A stretch of 64,000 nucleotides of DNA. Source: Chryseobacterium salivictor (lineage in GTDB: Bacteria > Bacteroidota > Bacteroidia > Flavobacteriales > Weeksellaceae). Each line of letters opens with the position of its first letter. Positions within the stretch are counted from its first letter, which is position 1. The position numbers and the translations under genes were made by a program. Location: positions 2,356,001 through 2,420,000 of the forward strand of contig NZ_CP037954.1 of NCBI RefSeq assembly GCF_004359195.1, given 5' to 3'. Positions 26,183-34,754 of this stretch are shown here, in pieces. The notes under the pieces were generated by a model. That model worked only from the letters and a program-made list of their open reading frames with translations, did not search any database and had not been told where the DNA came from.

Positions 26183-26208
26183 GAACGCCCCGATTTCTCA
26201 GAGCGTTC
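26183..26208 (-). terminator. Terminator of the beta-oxidation operon
   Basis: On the minus strand GAACGCTCTGA, loop GAAA, TCGGGGCGTTC forms an 11-bp stem (with two G-U pairs) capped by a GNRA loop and followed by a T-rich tail, 22 nt after the acyl-CoA dehydrogenase stop. Confidence 0.88.
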
Positions 26209-26229
26209 AAACCACATATCGAACTATTG

Positions 26230-28017
26230 CTAGTAAGATCCTTTTTCCACGAAATGGGCGGCTACTTTTTCAGTAAGTGCGACCACATTTGGCATATTGG
26301 TGTATTTTGTAAATCTTCTTAAGCCTGAAAGCATCATGCGCTGTTCGTCGCCTTCGGCAAAAGATACGATTCCTTCTTTCGCTGCGGTGGTAATGGCTTC
26401 CACGGCTTTGTAAAGGTTGAGTCTCGCCATTGCTGCCTGAACAGAATCGGTGTCGAAATGTTTTTCTGCGCGTAAAACTGCAGATTCTGCCATGTAGATC
26501 TGGTTCAGGATTTCGGAGGCATTCAATAATAAATGTTGTTGTTTCTCAATATCCATCATGTATTTCTGAAGCGCGGCTCCGGCAACCATTAAGAATACTT
26601 TCTTCAGGTTGTGAAGGATCGCTCTTTCTTCAGACATATATTCTGAATAATCCGGAACTTCAAATGAGGGAATTCCCATCAGTTCTTTTCCGATGGCCAT
26701 GGCTGGTTTCAACAGATCCAGTTCGCCTTTCATGGTTTTCTTGATCAGCATACCTACGGCTAACAAGCGGTTGATTTCGTTGGTCCCTTCGTAGATTCTG
26801 CCTATTCTGGAATCTCTCCAGGCGGCTTCCATTGGAGCGTCTTCCGAGAATCCCATGCCGCCGTAAATCTGGATACCTTCATCGGCGATGTGTTGCGTTA
26901 AATCGGAAACGTACACTTTCAAAATTGAACATTCAACCGCATATTCTGCCAAAGCATTCATTTCTGCGTTTTCGGGTGACATTCCGCCAGTAACCAATTC
27001 TTCAATTTTATCTTCTACATTTTTTGCTGCTCTGTACGCGCCGGATTCAGAAACAAATATTCCTGTTGACATTTCTGCAATCTTCTTACGGATCGCCCCG
27101 AAAGTTGAAATAGAAACACCGAACTGTTTTCTTTCGTTCGCATAATTAATGGCAAGCGAGGTGATTCTTCTTTGTCCGTCTACGTTTGCAGCTGCTAATT
27201 TGATACGGCCGGCGTTCAATGCATTTAATGCGATTTTGAAACCGTTGTTTCTTTCGCCTAAAAGATTTCCAACCGGAATCTTCATATCATTAAAGAAAAC
27301 CTGACGGGTAGAAGATGAGCGGATCCCCAATTTGTGCTCTTCTTCACCGAAAGTCATGCTGTTTGGATCTTCCAGTTCTGAACGGTTGATCACGAAACCG
27401 GTGATGTTTTTATCATCTTCAATCCGTGCAAACAGAGTGAAAGTATCGGCAAAACCCGCATTGGAAATCCACATTTTCTGTCCGTTGATGATGTAATGTT
27501 TTCCGTCTTCGGACAGGACTGCTCGTGTTTTTCCGGAGTTGGCATCGGAACCTGCATCGGGTTCGGTCAGGCAATAGGCTCCGAATTTTTCACCCGTTGC
27601 TAAAGCGGGAAGGTATTTTTGTTTTTGCTCTTCCGTTCCGTAAAGAAGGATAGGAAGGGTTCCGATTCCGGTATGTGCGCCGTACGCTGTAGCGAGAGAA
27701 CCATTGGCGCCGGAAACAACGTCACACGCCAGCATGGTGCTCACGAAGCCCATTCCAAGGCCGCCGTAAGACTCGGGAACTGCGATTCCCAGCGTTCCCA
27801 GTTCGCCCAGTTTGCGCATTGTTGCTTCTGTCAAAGCATAATCTTTCTGCTCAAAACGTTCTCTGTTTGGAATGACTTCTCTTTCCATAAATTCATGAAG
27901 GGATTCCCGAAGCATTTTTTGTTCGTCGTTCAGTTCTTCAAGACTGAATAATTCTGCTGCAGGAATATCTTTGATGATGAATTCGCCGCCTTTTAATGTT
28001 GTTTTTGTATCGCTCAT
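26230..28017 (-). CDS. fadE: Acyl-CoA dehydrogenase, FadE-like
   Basis: 595 residues, the length of the long FadE type found in Bacillus subtilis (about 594). N-terminal helical domain (LNDEQKMLRESLHEFMEREV), middle FAD-binding region (YCLTEPDAGSDANSGKTRA and KMWISNAGFAD) and C-terminal domain with catalytic Glu in IYEGTNEINR, followed by an extra C-terminal extension of about 150 residues. It oxidises acyl-CoA to enoyl-CoA and passes electrons to electron transfer flavoprotein, encoded at 45.98-47.70 kb. Last gene of the marR, fadN, fadA, fadE series. Confidence 0.92.
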   Translation of the reverse strand: MSDTKTTLKGGEFIIKDIPAAELFSLEELNDEQKMLRESLHEFMEREVIPNRERFEQKDYALTEATMRKLGELGTLGIAVPESYGGLGMGFVSTMLACDVVSGANGSLATAYGAHTGIGTLPILLYGTEEQKQKYLPALATGEKFGAYCLTEPDAGSDANSGKTRAVLSEDGKHYIINGQKMWISNAGFADTFTLFARIEDDKNITGFVINRSELEDPNSMTFGEEEHKLGIRSSSTRQVFFNDMKIPVGNLLGERNNGFKIALNALNAGRIKLAAANVDGQRRITSLAINYANERKQFGVSISTFGAIRKKIAEMSTGIFVSESGAYRAAKNVEDKIEELVTGGMSPENAEMNALAEYAVECSILKVYVSDLTQHIADEGIQIYGGMGFSEDAPMEAAWRDSRIGRIYEGTNEINRLLAVGMLIKKTMKGELDLLKPAMAIGKELMGIPSFEVPDYSEYMSEERAILHNLKKVFLMVAGAALQKYMMDIEKQQHLLLNASEILNQIYMAESAVLRAEKHFDTDSVQAAMARLNLYKAVEAITTAAKEGIVSFAEGDEQRMMLSGLRRFTKYTNMPNVVALTEKVAAHFVEKGSY

Positions 28018-28037
28018 TGTTTTGTTTTTTTTTAGAG

Positions 28038-28104
28038 ATAATAGATGATAGACTGATAGATAATAGATTTTGATTGTTTTGTCTATTATCTATTCGTCTA
28101 TTTT
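28038..28104. repeat. Inverted repeat copies next to the S23-type gene
   Basis: ATAGATAATAGA (28056-28067) and TCTATTATCTAT (28082-28093) form a 12-bp stem. Both arms are made of the same CTATTATCTAT words as the tandem repeat on the other side of the gene (28514-28572). Confidence 0.6.
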
Positions 28105-28117
28105 CTTTTTGTCTTTT

Positions 28118-28483
28118 TTATTGATTTAATGTATTTTGAAATACCATTGTTGCCCGTTGAAATTCCTCTATTTTAGACTCAATTACAGCAGTGCTCTCAT
28201 CTGAAACATATTTTTTATAATTTGCCAATAACAGTTGAGTCTGCAATTCGAATGAGGAACCTAATGAGATGTCTAAATAATGACTGAAAGATTTATTTGT
28301 CCTACTTGAACCTTCTGCAATATTTGAAGGAATCTAGACAGAGCATCTATCCATTTGACCCCGCATACCAAAATTTTCAAATGAAGGAAAGGAAGCAGTA
28401 ATATCTGAAATGTCTTTTGCGATTTCTATTCCCATTTGCCAAATTTTCAACTTCTTAAAATTGTGTCTTTTAAAATCACTCAT
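28118..28483 (-). pseudogene. Four-helix-bundle (S23/IVP family) gene with in-frame TAG
   Basis: 121 codons from ATG at 28483 to TAA at 28118-28120. The family pattern is complete (LKIWQMGIEIAKDI, FGMRGQMDR, IPSNIAEGSSR, FSHYLDISLGSSFELQTQL) but codon 50 is TAG (28334-28336), where the family has Ser in SVSIPSNIAEG. A single C-to-A change from TCG would explain it. These proteins form pentameric four-helix bundles; many sit inside rRNA intervening sequences or alone in operons. In-frame codons upstream of 28483 translate the tandem repeat and are not part of the gene. Sits between fadA and fadE. Confidence 0.85.
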
Positions 28484-28513
28484 AATTAAATTTTTTAAAG
28501 TTTTTAATCTATC

Positions 28514-28572
28514 ATCTATCCGTCTATCATCTATCCGTCTATTATCTATCCATCTATTATCCATCCGTCTAC
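28514..28572. repeat. 15-nt tandem repeat, four units
   Basis: ATCTATCCGTCTATC with small changes, units at 28514, 28529, 28544 and 28559 (the last 14 nt), ending against the thiolase stop codon. Inverted copies of the same words lie on the far side of the S23-type gene. Confidence 0.85.
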
Positions 28573-29757
28573 TTAAAGAATTTCAAAGATCGAAGCCGCT
28601 CCCTGTCCGGTTCCTACGCACATGGTTACCATTCCGTATTTCATGTTGCCGCGTTTGCGCATTTCATCGAGGAGTTGAACGGTTAGTTTTGTTCCGGTAC
28701 ACCCGAGTGGATGTCCGAGCGCGATGGCGCCGCCGTTGACGTTTAGGATATCCGGATTCAGATTGAGTTCTTTTTTCAGAGCCACTGATTGAGAAGCAAA
28801 GGCTTCATTCAATTCGATAAGGTCGATGTCTTTTAATTCTAAACCTGCCTGTTTTAATGCTTTTGGAACGGCGTATAAAGGACCCATTCCCATGATTCTC
28901 GGTTCTAAGCCTGCGGCTGCATAAGCCACTAATCTTGCTTCTGGTTCTAAGCCTAACTCCTTTACCATTTCTTCAGACATTACAATTACGAATGCTGCAC
29001 CGTCACTCATTTGAGAAGAGTTTCCTGCAGTCACACTTCCGCCATTTGCAAAGACCGGACGTAATTTTGCCAAACCTTCCAGACTCGTATCTTTTCTCGG
29101 CCCTTCGTCGACCGTAAAATCGTATTTCCTGGTCTGCATTTTTTGGTTTTCATCCAGATAATTGTATTCTACCGGAATAGGAACGATCTGATCTTTAAAT
29201 CTACCAGTTTCATTGGCTTTCAATGCTTTTTGATGAGATTCAAAAGCAAACTGATCCTGTTCTTCACGGGAAATTTTATACTGATTCGCAACTTCTTCGG
29301 CGGTGTAACCCATTCCCCAATAATAATCAGGATTGGATTTTGCCATATCGCTTTCCGGCACGGGTTTGTAACCACCCATCGGAATGTAGGACATTGATTC
29401 TGTTCCGCCTGCGATGATACAGTCGGCCATTCCTGCCTGAATTTTTGCAGAGGCAATTGCAATCGCCTCAGATCCTGAAGCGCAATATCTGTTCACCGTC
29501 ACGCCGGGAACCTGATCGGTGTTTAATCCCATTAATGAAATTAAACGGGCAACATTTAAGCCCTGTTCGGCTTCCGGCATTGCGTTTCCAACGATGAGAT
29601 CGTCGATTCTGTTTTTATCGAGTTGCGGAACGGCAGCCATTAATTTTTCGATAACGGTTGCTGCCATGACATCGGGTCTTGTAAATCTTAAACTTCCTTT
29701 TGGCGCTTTACCAACGGCAGTTCTAAATCCTTTAATTATGTATGCTTGTTTTGACAT
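28573..29757 (-). CDS. fadA: Acetyl-CoA acyltransferase (3-ketoacyl-CoA thiolase)
   Basis: 394 residues. Thiolase signatures: nucleophile Cys in NRYCASGSEAIA, LNEAFASQS, GHPLGCTGTK with the catalytic His, and CVGTGQGAASIFE with the second Cys near the end. It cleaves 3-ketoacyl-CoA to acetyl-CoA and a shortened acyl-CoA, the last step of beta-oxidation. Lies between the fadN-like and fadE-like genes as in the B. subtilis fadNAE operon. The gaps on both sides have been enlarged by mobile small genes. Confidence 0.93.
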   Translation of the reverse strand: MSKQAYIIKGFRTAVGKAPKGSLRFTRPDVMAATVIEKLMAAVPQLDKNRIDDLIVGNAMPEAEQGLNVARLISLMGLNTDQVPGVTVNRYCASGSEAIAIASAKIQAGMADCIIAGGTESMSYIPMGGYKPVPESDMAKSNPDYYWGMGYTAEEVANQYKISREEQDQFAFESHQKALKANETGRFKDQIVPIPVEYNYLDENQKMQTRKYDFTVDEGPRKDTSLEGLAKLRPVFANGGSVTAGNSSQMSDGAAFVIVMSEEMVKELGLEPEARLVAYAAAGLEPRIMGMGPLYAVPKALKQAGLELKDIDLIELNEAFASQSVALKKELNLNPDILNVNGGAIALGHPLGCTGTKLTVQLLDEMRKRGNMKYGMVTMCVGTGQGAASIFEIL

Positions 29758-29790
29758 TTTTTTATTAATTAAAAATTAGTTTAAAAGTTT

Positions 29791-29865
29791 TCGCCTCGTA
29801 GAGGCAAACTGTTAATAGCAATTTAGTTTGTTTCTTGCGGAGCTCCGTAGGAGCGACCTGTTAAT
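29791..29865 (-). repeat. REP units 1 and 2, downstream of the RAYT gene
   Basis: Read on the minus strand: ATTAACAGTTTGCCTCTACG (29791-29817) and TTAACAGGTCGCTCCTACGG (29841-29865). Each is ATTAACAG plus an imperfect palindrome (GCTCCGTAGGAGC). Orientation is opposite to units 3-5. Confidence 0.85.
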
Positions 29866-29866
29866 T

Positions 29867-30328
29867 TTATTCAATCCAATCAAACAAATATTTTGGATTA
29901 TATTCAATATCAAATTTCTCTAAAAAATCCAAATATTCGTTTTTAAATGTTTTGTTTTTATGATGTTCTTCCTGGTTTAAAATATATTTTACAACCGAAT
30001 CTACACTGCTTTTAGAATAAGAGAATGCTCCATATCCTTCCTGCCAATTGAATTTTTCTTTTGTCCATTTCTTGTCATTAATGAACTTTGAAGAACCTGC
30101 TTTGATATCTCTGACCAAATCAGAAATCAAAATGGTTGGACCAATGCTAACTAAAATATGAACATGATCTGGCATCGCGAAAACTGCAAATAATTTCTGA
30201 CCTCGATTGGTAACAATACCTGTAATAAATTTATGCAATTCTTCTCTCTTCTCTTTTGCAATAAGGTTTTGCCTGCCTTTAACTGCGAAAACAATTTGAA
30301 TGTAAATTTGGGTATAGGTGTTTGCCAT
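29867..30328 (-). CDS. REP-associated tyrosine transposase (RAYT, IS200-like)
   Basis: 153 residues, the size of Y1/HUH transposases. HUH motif PDHVHIL with His55 and His57, and the nucleophile Tyr in VVKYILNQEEHH. N-terminus starts MANTYTQIYIQIVFAV as in other Bacteroidota members. It is enclosed by REP units in both orientations, the arrangement in which RAYTs bind and cut REP hairpins. It lies between fadN and fadA in the same orientation, so operon transcription can pass through it. Appears intact. Confidence 0.9.
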   Translation of the reverse strand: MANTYTQIYIQIVFAVKGRQNLIAKEKREELHKFITGIVTNRGQKLFAVFAMPDHVHILVSIGPTILISDLVRDIKAGSSKFINDKKWTKEKFNWQEGYGAFSYSKSSVDSVVKYILNQEEHHKNKTFKNEYLDFLEKFDIEYNPKYLFDWIE

Positions 30329-30329
30329 A

Positions 30330-30452
30330 ATTAACAGACCGCTCCTACGGAGCTAAATTAAAATTGGTAATACATTATATTAACAGATCGCCTTTACGAG
30401 GCTTGATTGAAATATCTCACAACATCTATTAACAGGTTGCTCCTACGGAGCT
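30330..30452 (+). repeat. REP units 3, 4 and 5, upstream of the RAYT gene
   Basis: ATTAACAGACCGCTCCTACG (30330), ATTAACAGATCGCCTTTACG (30379) and ATTAACAGGTTGCTCCTACG (30428), each ending in GAGC or GAGGC to complete a small palindrome. The invariant head is ATTAACAG. Unit 4 has compensating changes in its stem. Confidence 0.88.
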
Positions 30453-30456
30453 TTCA

Positions 30457-32850
30457 TTAATTTCTCAATGGTTTTCCTTTCGTCAACATGAACTGAATTC
30501 TTTCTAAGGTTTTTCTTTCGCCACAAAGCTGTAAGAAGGTTTCTCTTTCAAGATTCAATAGATACTGTTCGGTAACAACGGTTGGTTCTGATAGATTTCC
30601 ACCCACTAAAACGTTTGCTAATTTGTCAGCGATCAGTTTATCGTGTTCAGAAATATATTTTCCGGTGAGCATCTGATCGGTTCCTACTAAGAACATTCCC
30701 AATGCGTCACGGCCCAAAACTTTTACTTTTTGCTGGATCGGTTGCGTGTAACCCAGTTCTGCAGTTAGTTTTGCCACTTTTTTCGCTTCAGCGATCTGAC
30801 GGTTTTTATTCACGACCACGATATCTTTATGATTTTCAAGAATCCCCATATCATACGCTTCATAAGCTGAAGTGGCCACTTTACCCATCGCGATGTTCAT
30901 GAACATATCCCGAAGTCTGTTGTTCTTCACATCATCAGCATGGAATTCGCGGGAAACCCTCAACGCCATTTCTTTGGTACCGCCACCGCCGGGAATTACA
31001 CCAACTCCGGTTTCTACCAATCCGATATATGTTTCTGCTGCGGCAACAACTCGATCGGCGTGCATTGTCATTTCGCAACCTCCGCCTAAAGTCATTCCAT
31101 GAGGAGCGACTACAACAGGAATTGAGGAATAACGAACGCGCATCATCGATTTCTGAAAATAAGCAATTGCCATATTCAAATCATCCCAATCCTGATCGAT
31201 CGCCATCATTAAAATCATGGCTAAATTCGCTCCGACGGAGAAATTGGCACCTTGATTTCCGATCACCAAACCATCATAATCTTTTTCAGCTAAATCGATG
31301 GCTCTGTTCAAACCATCTAAAACTTCGCCACCCAAAGAATTCATTTTGGAACGGATTTCAAAATTAATAATTCCGTCGCCCAAATCCTGGATTGCAGAAC
31401 CTGAATTGCTCCAAAGCGTTTTGTTTTTTCTGATATTATCAAGAATGATAAAAGCTTCCTGACCTGGAATATTATTATAGTTTCCGGAGTTTTTATCGAA
31501 AAAAATGCTTTGACCTTCGTCGTTTACTTTATAGAAAGATTCTACGGATTTCACCCAGTCAGAAACTTCGTAACCGGCTTCTTTGGCCAGTTCGATTCCT
31601 TTCTGAACGCCAACGGCATCCCAAATTTCGAACGGTCCGTTTTCCCAACCGAAACCTGCACGCATGGCATCGTCGATTTTGTACAGTTCATCCGAAATTT
31701 CCGGAACTTTATGAGAAATATAAGCGAACAATGCGCCTAAAGATTTTCTGTACAATTCGCCGGCTTTGTCTTTGCCACCAACCAAAACTTTGAAACGGTC
31801 GATAGGTTTATCGATGCTTTTTGTTAATTCCAGAGTAGGGAAGTCCGATTTTCCCTGAAGTTCATATTCGAAGGTATCTAAATTCAATCCCTGGATTTCA
31901 GATTTACCTTCGGCGTTCTTTACTTTTTTATAGAAACCCTGTTCCGTTTTAGAGCCCAACCATTTGTTGTCCATCATCTTCTGAATGTAATCCGGAAGTT
32001 TGAAAACGTCGTTGAAATCGTTGGCTTCGGCTCCGCTTTGACGAACGCCATTGGCAACCATCACCAAAGTATCCAAACCAACAACATCAGCTGTTCTGAA
32101 CGTCGCAGATTTCGGACGGCCGATTACCGGACCGGTTAATTTATCGATGTCGGAAACATTTAAGCCTAAATTTTTAACTTCATGAAGCAGGTTCATCATC
32201 GAGAAAACCCCGATTCTGTTGGCGATAAATGCTGGAGTATCTTTTGCTTCTACCGTAGCTTTTCCTAAGAATTTCGCGCCATATTCCATATAGAATTTAA
32301 CGATCTCAGGATCGGTTTCCGGTGTAGGAATAATTTCTAAAAGCGGTAAATATCTTACAGGATTAAAGAAATGTGTTCCCGCAAAATATTTTTTGAAATC
32401 ATCGCTTCTTCCTTCAATCAGGAAATGAATCGGAATCCCGGACGTATTGGAAGAAACCAATGTTCCCGGTTTTCTGTGTTGTTCAATCTTTTCATAAACC
32501 GATTTTTTAATGTCGAGTCTTTCAACTACAACCTCAATAATCCAGTCGGTTTTTTTAATTTTTTCTAAATCATCATCAAAATTTCCAACGGTAATTCTGT
32601 CGGCAAATTTCGGTGAATATAAAAGTGCCGGGCTTGCTTTCTGTAATTTCACAAAATTCTCCGTTGCAATTCTGTTCCGTACGGTTTTGTCTTCTTTTGT
32701 AAGACCTTTTTTCTGTTCGGCTTCTGTCAGTTCAAAAGGAACGATATCGAGCAATAGTACTTCTACGCCAATATTGGCAAAGTGTGCAGCGATACCGGAG
32801 CCCATAATTCCTGAACCGAGAACCGTTACGTGTTTAATTCTTCGTTTCAT
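30457..32850 (-). CDS. fadN: 3-hydroxyacyl-CoA dehydrogenase / enoyl-CoA hydratase, FadN-like
   Basis: 797 residues with dehydrogenase first and hydratase last, the order of B. subtilis FadN and the reverse of E. coli FadB/FadJ. NAD-binding start VTVLGSGIMGSGIAAHFA (8-25), HFFNPVRYLPLLEIIP, then the crotonase domain with both catalytic Glu in GGGCEMTM and IGLVETGVGVIPGGGG. It performs the second and third steps of beta-oxidation. Starts 6 nt after the marR stop, so it should be co-transcribed and controlled by that regulator. Confidence 0.93.
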   Translation of the reverse strand: MKRRIKHVTVLGSGIMGSGIAAHFANIGVEVLLLDIVPFELTEAEQKKGLTKEDKTVRNRIATENFVKLQKASPALLYSPKFADRITVGNFDDDLEKIKKTDWIIEVVVERLDIKKSVYEKIEQHRKPGTLVSSNTSGIPIHFLIEGRSDDFKKYFAGTHFFNPVRYLPLLEIIPTPETDPEIVKFYMEYGAKFLGKATVEAKDTPAFIANRIGVFSMMNLLHEVKNLGLNVSDIDKLTGPVIGRPKSATFRTADVVGLDTLVMVANGVRQSGAEANDFNDVFKLPDYIQKMMDNKWLGSKTEQGFYKKVKNAEGKSEIQGLNLDTFEYELQGKSDFPTLELTKSIDKPIDRFKVLVGGKDKAGELYRKSLGALFAYISHKVPEISDELYKIDDAMRAGFGWENGPFEIWDAVGVQKGIELAKEAGYEVSDWVKSVESFYKVNDEGQSIFFDKNSGNYNNIPGQEAFIILDNIRKNKTLWSNSGSAIQDLGDGIINFEIRSKMNSLGGEVLDGLNRAIDLAEKDYDGLVIGNQGANFSVGANLAMILMMAIDQDWDDLNMAIAYFQKSMMRVRYSSIPVVVAPHGMTLGGGCEMTMHADRVVAAAETYIGLVETGVGVIPGGGGTKEMALRVSREFHADDVKNNRLRDMFMNIAMGKVATSAYEAYDMGILENHKDIVVVNKNRQIAEAKKVAKLTAELGYTQPIQQKVKVLGRDALGMFLVGTDQMLTGKYISEHDKLIADKLANVLVGGNLSEPTVVTEQYLLNLERETFLQLCGERKTLERIQFMLTKGKPLRN

Positions 32851-32856
32851 TGCAAT

Positions 32857-33309
32857 TTATTTTTTATTATTTAATTCGTTGGCGATTTTCAAAATGTCGG
32901 TCATCACCTCTTTGAAAATTTCCATTTTTTCAGCAGGGATTTTATCGATTACTTTTTTGTTGAAATTGACCACCACTTCTTTGGATAAATTTCTGCTGTT
33001 CAGACCTTTGTCGGTAAGCTTGATGATGACTTCGCGTTTGTCGTTGGTAGTTTTTTCTTTGTAGATATAGCCGTTATCTTCCAGAAGTTTAATGATTCTC
33101 GTTAAAGAAGTAGGTTCGATGGCCATTTTAGGTCCCAGATTGGTACTTCTGGTTCCATCTTTGGGATCAATTTTTAGAAGAGTTAAGGCCTGAACTGCTG
33201 TGGCATCATGGTCCTGCGCTAATTCTGAATACATTTTAGAAACAGCGAGCCAGGTCGACTTTAAGATAAGATCGATATTCTCAACCTTTTCATTGTTTGT
33301 TTTGTTCAT
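32857..33309 (-). CDS. MarR-family regulator, candidate beta-oxidation repressor
   Basis: 150 residues. Winged-helix core: TAVQALTLLKIDP, TNLGPKMAIEPTSLTRIIKLLEDNGYIYKE (recognition helix) and the wing TNDKREVIIKLTDKG. N- and C-terminal helices give the dimer. First gene of the fad operon. Two copies of a 20-nt-class palindrome lie upstream (33345-33364 and 33430-33447), the first overlapping its promoter, and an identical copy lies before etfBA at 45917-45934. Binding of those sites by this protein is inferred; release by acyl-CoA would fit known MarR/FadR-like logic. Confidence 0.88.
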   Translation of the reverse strand: MNKTNNEKVENIDLILKSTWLAVSKMYSELAQDHDATAVQALTLLKIDPKDGTRSTNLGPKMAIEPTSLTRIIKLLEDNGYIYKEKTTNDKREVIIKLTDKGLNSRNLSKEVVVNFNKKVIDKIPAEKMEIFKEVMTDILKIANELNNKK

Positions 33310-33332
33310 AATATTGAGATAATGTGGTTATC

Positions 33333-33340
33333 CAAATATA
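33333..33340 (-). promoter_or_regulatory. -7 element of the marR-fad operon
   Basis: TATATTTG on the minus strand, fitting TAnnTTTG, 24 nt before the marR start. The expected -33 region lies inside the palindrome at 33345-33364. Confidence 0.55.
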
Positions 33341-33344
33341 AATA

Positions 33345-33364
33345 ATATTATGCATGCATAGTAT
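33345..33364. promoter_or_regulatory. Operator 1, palindrome before marR
   Basis: ATATTATGCATGCATAGTAT, 10-bp half-sites with one mismatch around GCATGC. It occupies the stretch between the -7 and -33 elements of the marR-fad promoter, where a repressor would block transcription. Confidence 0.72.
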
Positions 33365-33429
33365 ATTTTTTCTGTTAAAACTTTGTTAATAACTAGAAAT
33401 CAGTCAGTTAAAAGGTATGAAAAGCATAA

Positions 33430-33447
33430 TACTATGCATGCATAGTA
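33430..33447. promoter_or_regulatory. Operator 2, perfect palindrome before marR
   Basis: TACTATGCATGCATAGTA, a perfect 18-bp palindrome, identical base for base to the one before etfB at 45917-45934. Centre-to-centre distance to operator 1 is about 84 nt, near eight helical turns. Confidence 0.75.
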
Positions 33448-33474
33448 CTTTGAAAACACCGAATAAATAAGGAT

Positions 33475-34398
33475 TTAATGAAGGTTTTGAACAAATTCAG
33501 CGATTTCCTCAAAAGAATCGCATTTTTGTTGAATTTGATGGGTTGAAATCTCCCAGAAAGGATTGCTGAAAACAAATTTAAACTCAGAAAGGTTTTTTTT
33601 GAAGTTTTTTTGAAGAAAAGAGTAGAGCATTTCTTTGTGTAATTCCGGAGCGAAAATTTGCGGCGCAACAAATCCTTCGTTGAAATGAAAAATATGAGGA
33701 TTAAGCAGTTCGTTATGCTTCAAAAGAATCTCTTCCGTAATTCCGGCGTGCAGTTTTTCGTTACTGATAAGCCATATTTTATCGGCAAACTCTTTTGCCA
33801 GCCGCCAGTCGTGGGAAGAAAACAGGATAAGTTTGTTTTGCGTTTTAGCTAAATTCCGCAGTAACTTAAGAATGATGATTTTATTTTCTTCATCCAGATG
33901 AGTGGTAGGTTCGTCCAAAATAATCATCGGCGAATTTTGCGCTAAAGCTCTTCCGATAAACGCTTTCTGAAGATTGCCGTCCGACAGCTGACTTAGCTGA
34001 AAGTCGCGGTATTGCGTTAAATTCAGGCTTTCAATGATTTCTTCAATTTCCAGTTTGTCTGTATGGTTTAATTCAAAATAATAGGGATAATGAATGTATT
34101 TCCCGAAAGATATTAAATCCCATAAAGTATAATTTGCCGGAATTTGCGACTTGGAAAAAACCACGGCAATCTGCTCGGCAATTTCTTTGTAGGTAAGTGT
34201 TTGAGTTTGTTTTTCATTGATTAAAACAGCGCCTTCTATCAATTCGATTTGATTGAGAATGCTTTTGATTAAAGTGGTTTTTCCCACGCCATTGTTTCCG
34301 ATCAAAAGACAGATTTCACCTAAGCCCAGAGAAGTGTTAACTTCTTTAATTAAAGGAGTTTGGTAACCGATTGTTGTATTTTTTAATTCTAGAAACAT
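33475..34398 (-). CDS. ABC transporter ATP-binding protein, FecE/haem-siderophore type
   Basis: 307 residues. Walker A GNNGVGKTT, a signature LSDGNLQKAFIGRAL that departs from the usual LSGGQ, Walker B MIILDEPTTHLD and a switch His in FSSHD. A C-terminal extension of about 75 residues beyond the ABC core is present. Together with the FecCD-type permease 35.7-34.8 kb it should import an iron chelate, haem or cobalamin. No binding-protein gene lies in the window. A small membrane-protein gene now sits between the two. Confidence 0.85.
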   Translation of the reverse strand: MFLELKNTTIGYQTPLIKEVNTSLGLGEICLLIGNNGVGKTTLIKSILNQIELIEGAVLINEKQTQTLTYKEIAEQIAVVFSKSQIPANYTLWDLISFGKYIHYPYYFELNHTDKLEIEEIIESLNLTQYRDFQLSQLSDGNLQKAFIGRALAQNSPMIILDEPTTHLDEENKIIILKLLRNLAKTQNKLILFSSHDWRLAKEFADKIWLISNEKLHAGITEEILLKHNELLNPHIFHFNEGFVAPQIFAPELHKEMLYSFLQKNFKKNLSEFKFVFSNPFWEISTHQIQQKCDSFEEIAEFVQNLH

Positions 34399-34406
34399 TT
34401 ATTTCT

Positions 34407-34433
34407 CACAGATTTCACGGATTTCACAGATTT
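34407..34433. repeat. Three 9-nt direct repeats
   Basis: CACAGATTT, CACGGATTT, CACAGATTT in tandem, touching the stop codon of the 34433-34729 gene. Short repeat tracts also flank other small inserted genes in this window. Confidence 0.75.
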
Positions 34434-34729
34434 TAATTTGTCTTCCATAAATTATAAATATGAATACTTGTAAATAATAAAATTGGCAGCAAACTAAAAA
34501 ATGAATATTTGAGATTTTTATTTCGTTTTAACACTGAATTAATTACATTATTTATTGATAAAATCATTGTACAGGGAAATGCAAAAAATAACCACCAAAG
34601 ATTTGCTAATGAGTAGATCCAATGAATTGTCAATCTGAAACTATCAGATAATTTTAAAAACGCAAAACTTATAACAAATAATAAAAGATTTGCTAAGATA
34701 ATTTGTTTTAAAGTAATTTTTAATTTCAT
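34433..34729 (-). CDS. Small hypothetical membrane protein
   Basis: 98 residues with three or so membrane segments (about 9-27, 40-60, 75-92) and basic ends. Not recognised. It separates the FecCD-type permease gene from its ATPase gene, and its 3' end abuts a 9-nt tandem repeat, which together suggest a later insertion into the transport operon. Either a hitch-hiking gene or an accessory subunit; nothing in the sequence decides. Confidence 0.6.
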   Translation of the reverse strand: MKLKITLKQIILANLLLFVISFAFLKLSDSFRLTIHWIYSLANLWWLFFAFPCTMILSINNVINSVLKRNKNLKYSFFSLLPILLFTSIHIYNLWKTN

Positions 34730-34754
34730 GAAAGATCGGTGGGATTATTTTAAA

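Noticed and set aside
28484..28564. N-terminal extension of the S23-type gene (repeated RIDDR)
   Set aside because: It is only the translation of the 15-nt tandem repeat; the family begins at MSDFKRHNF (ATG at 28483).
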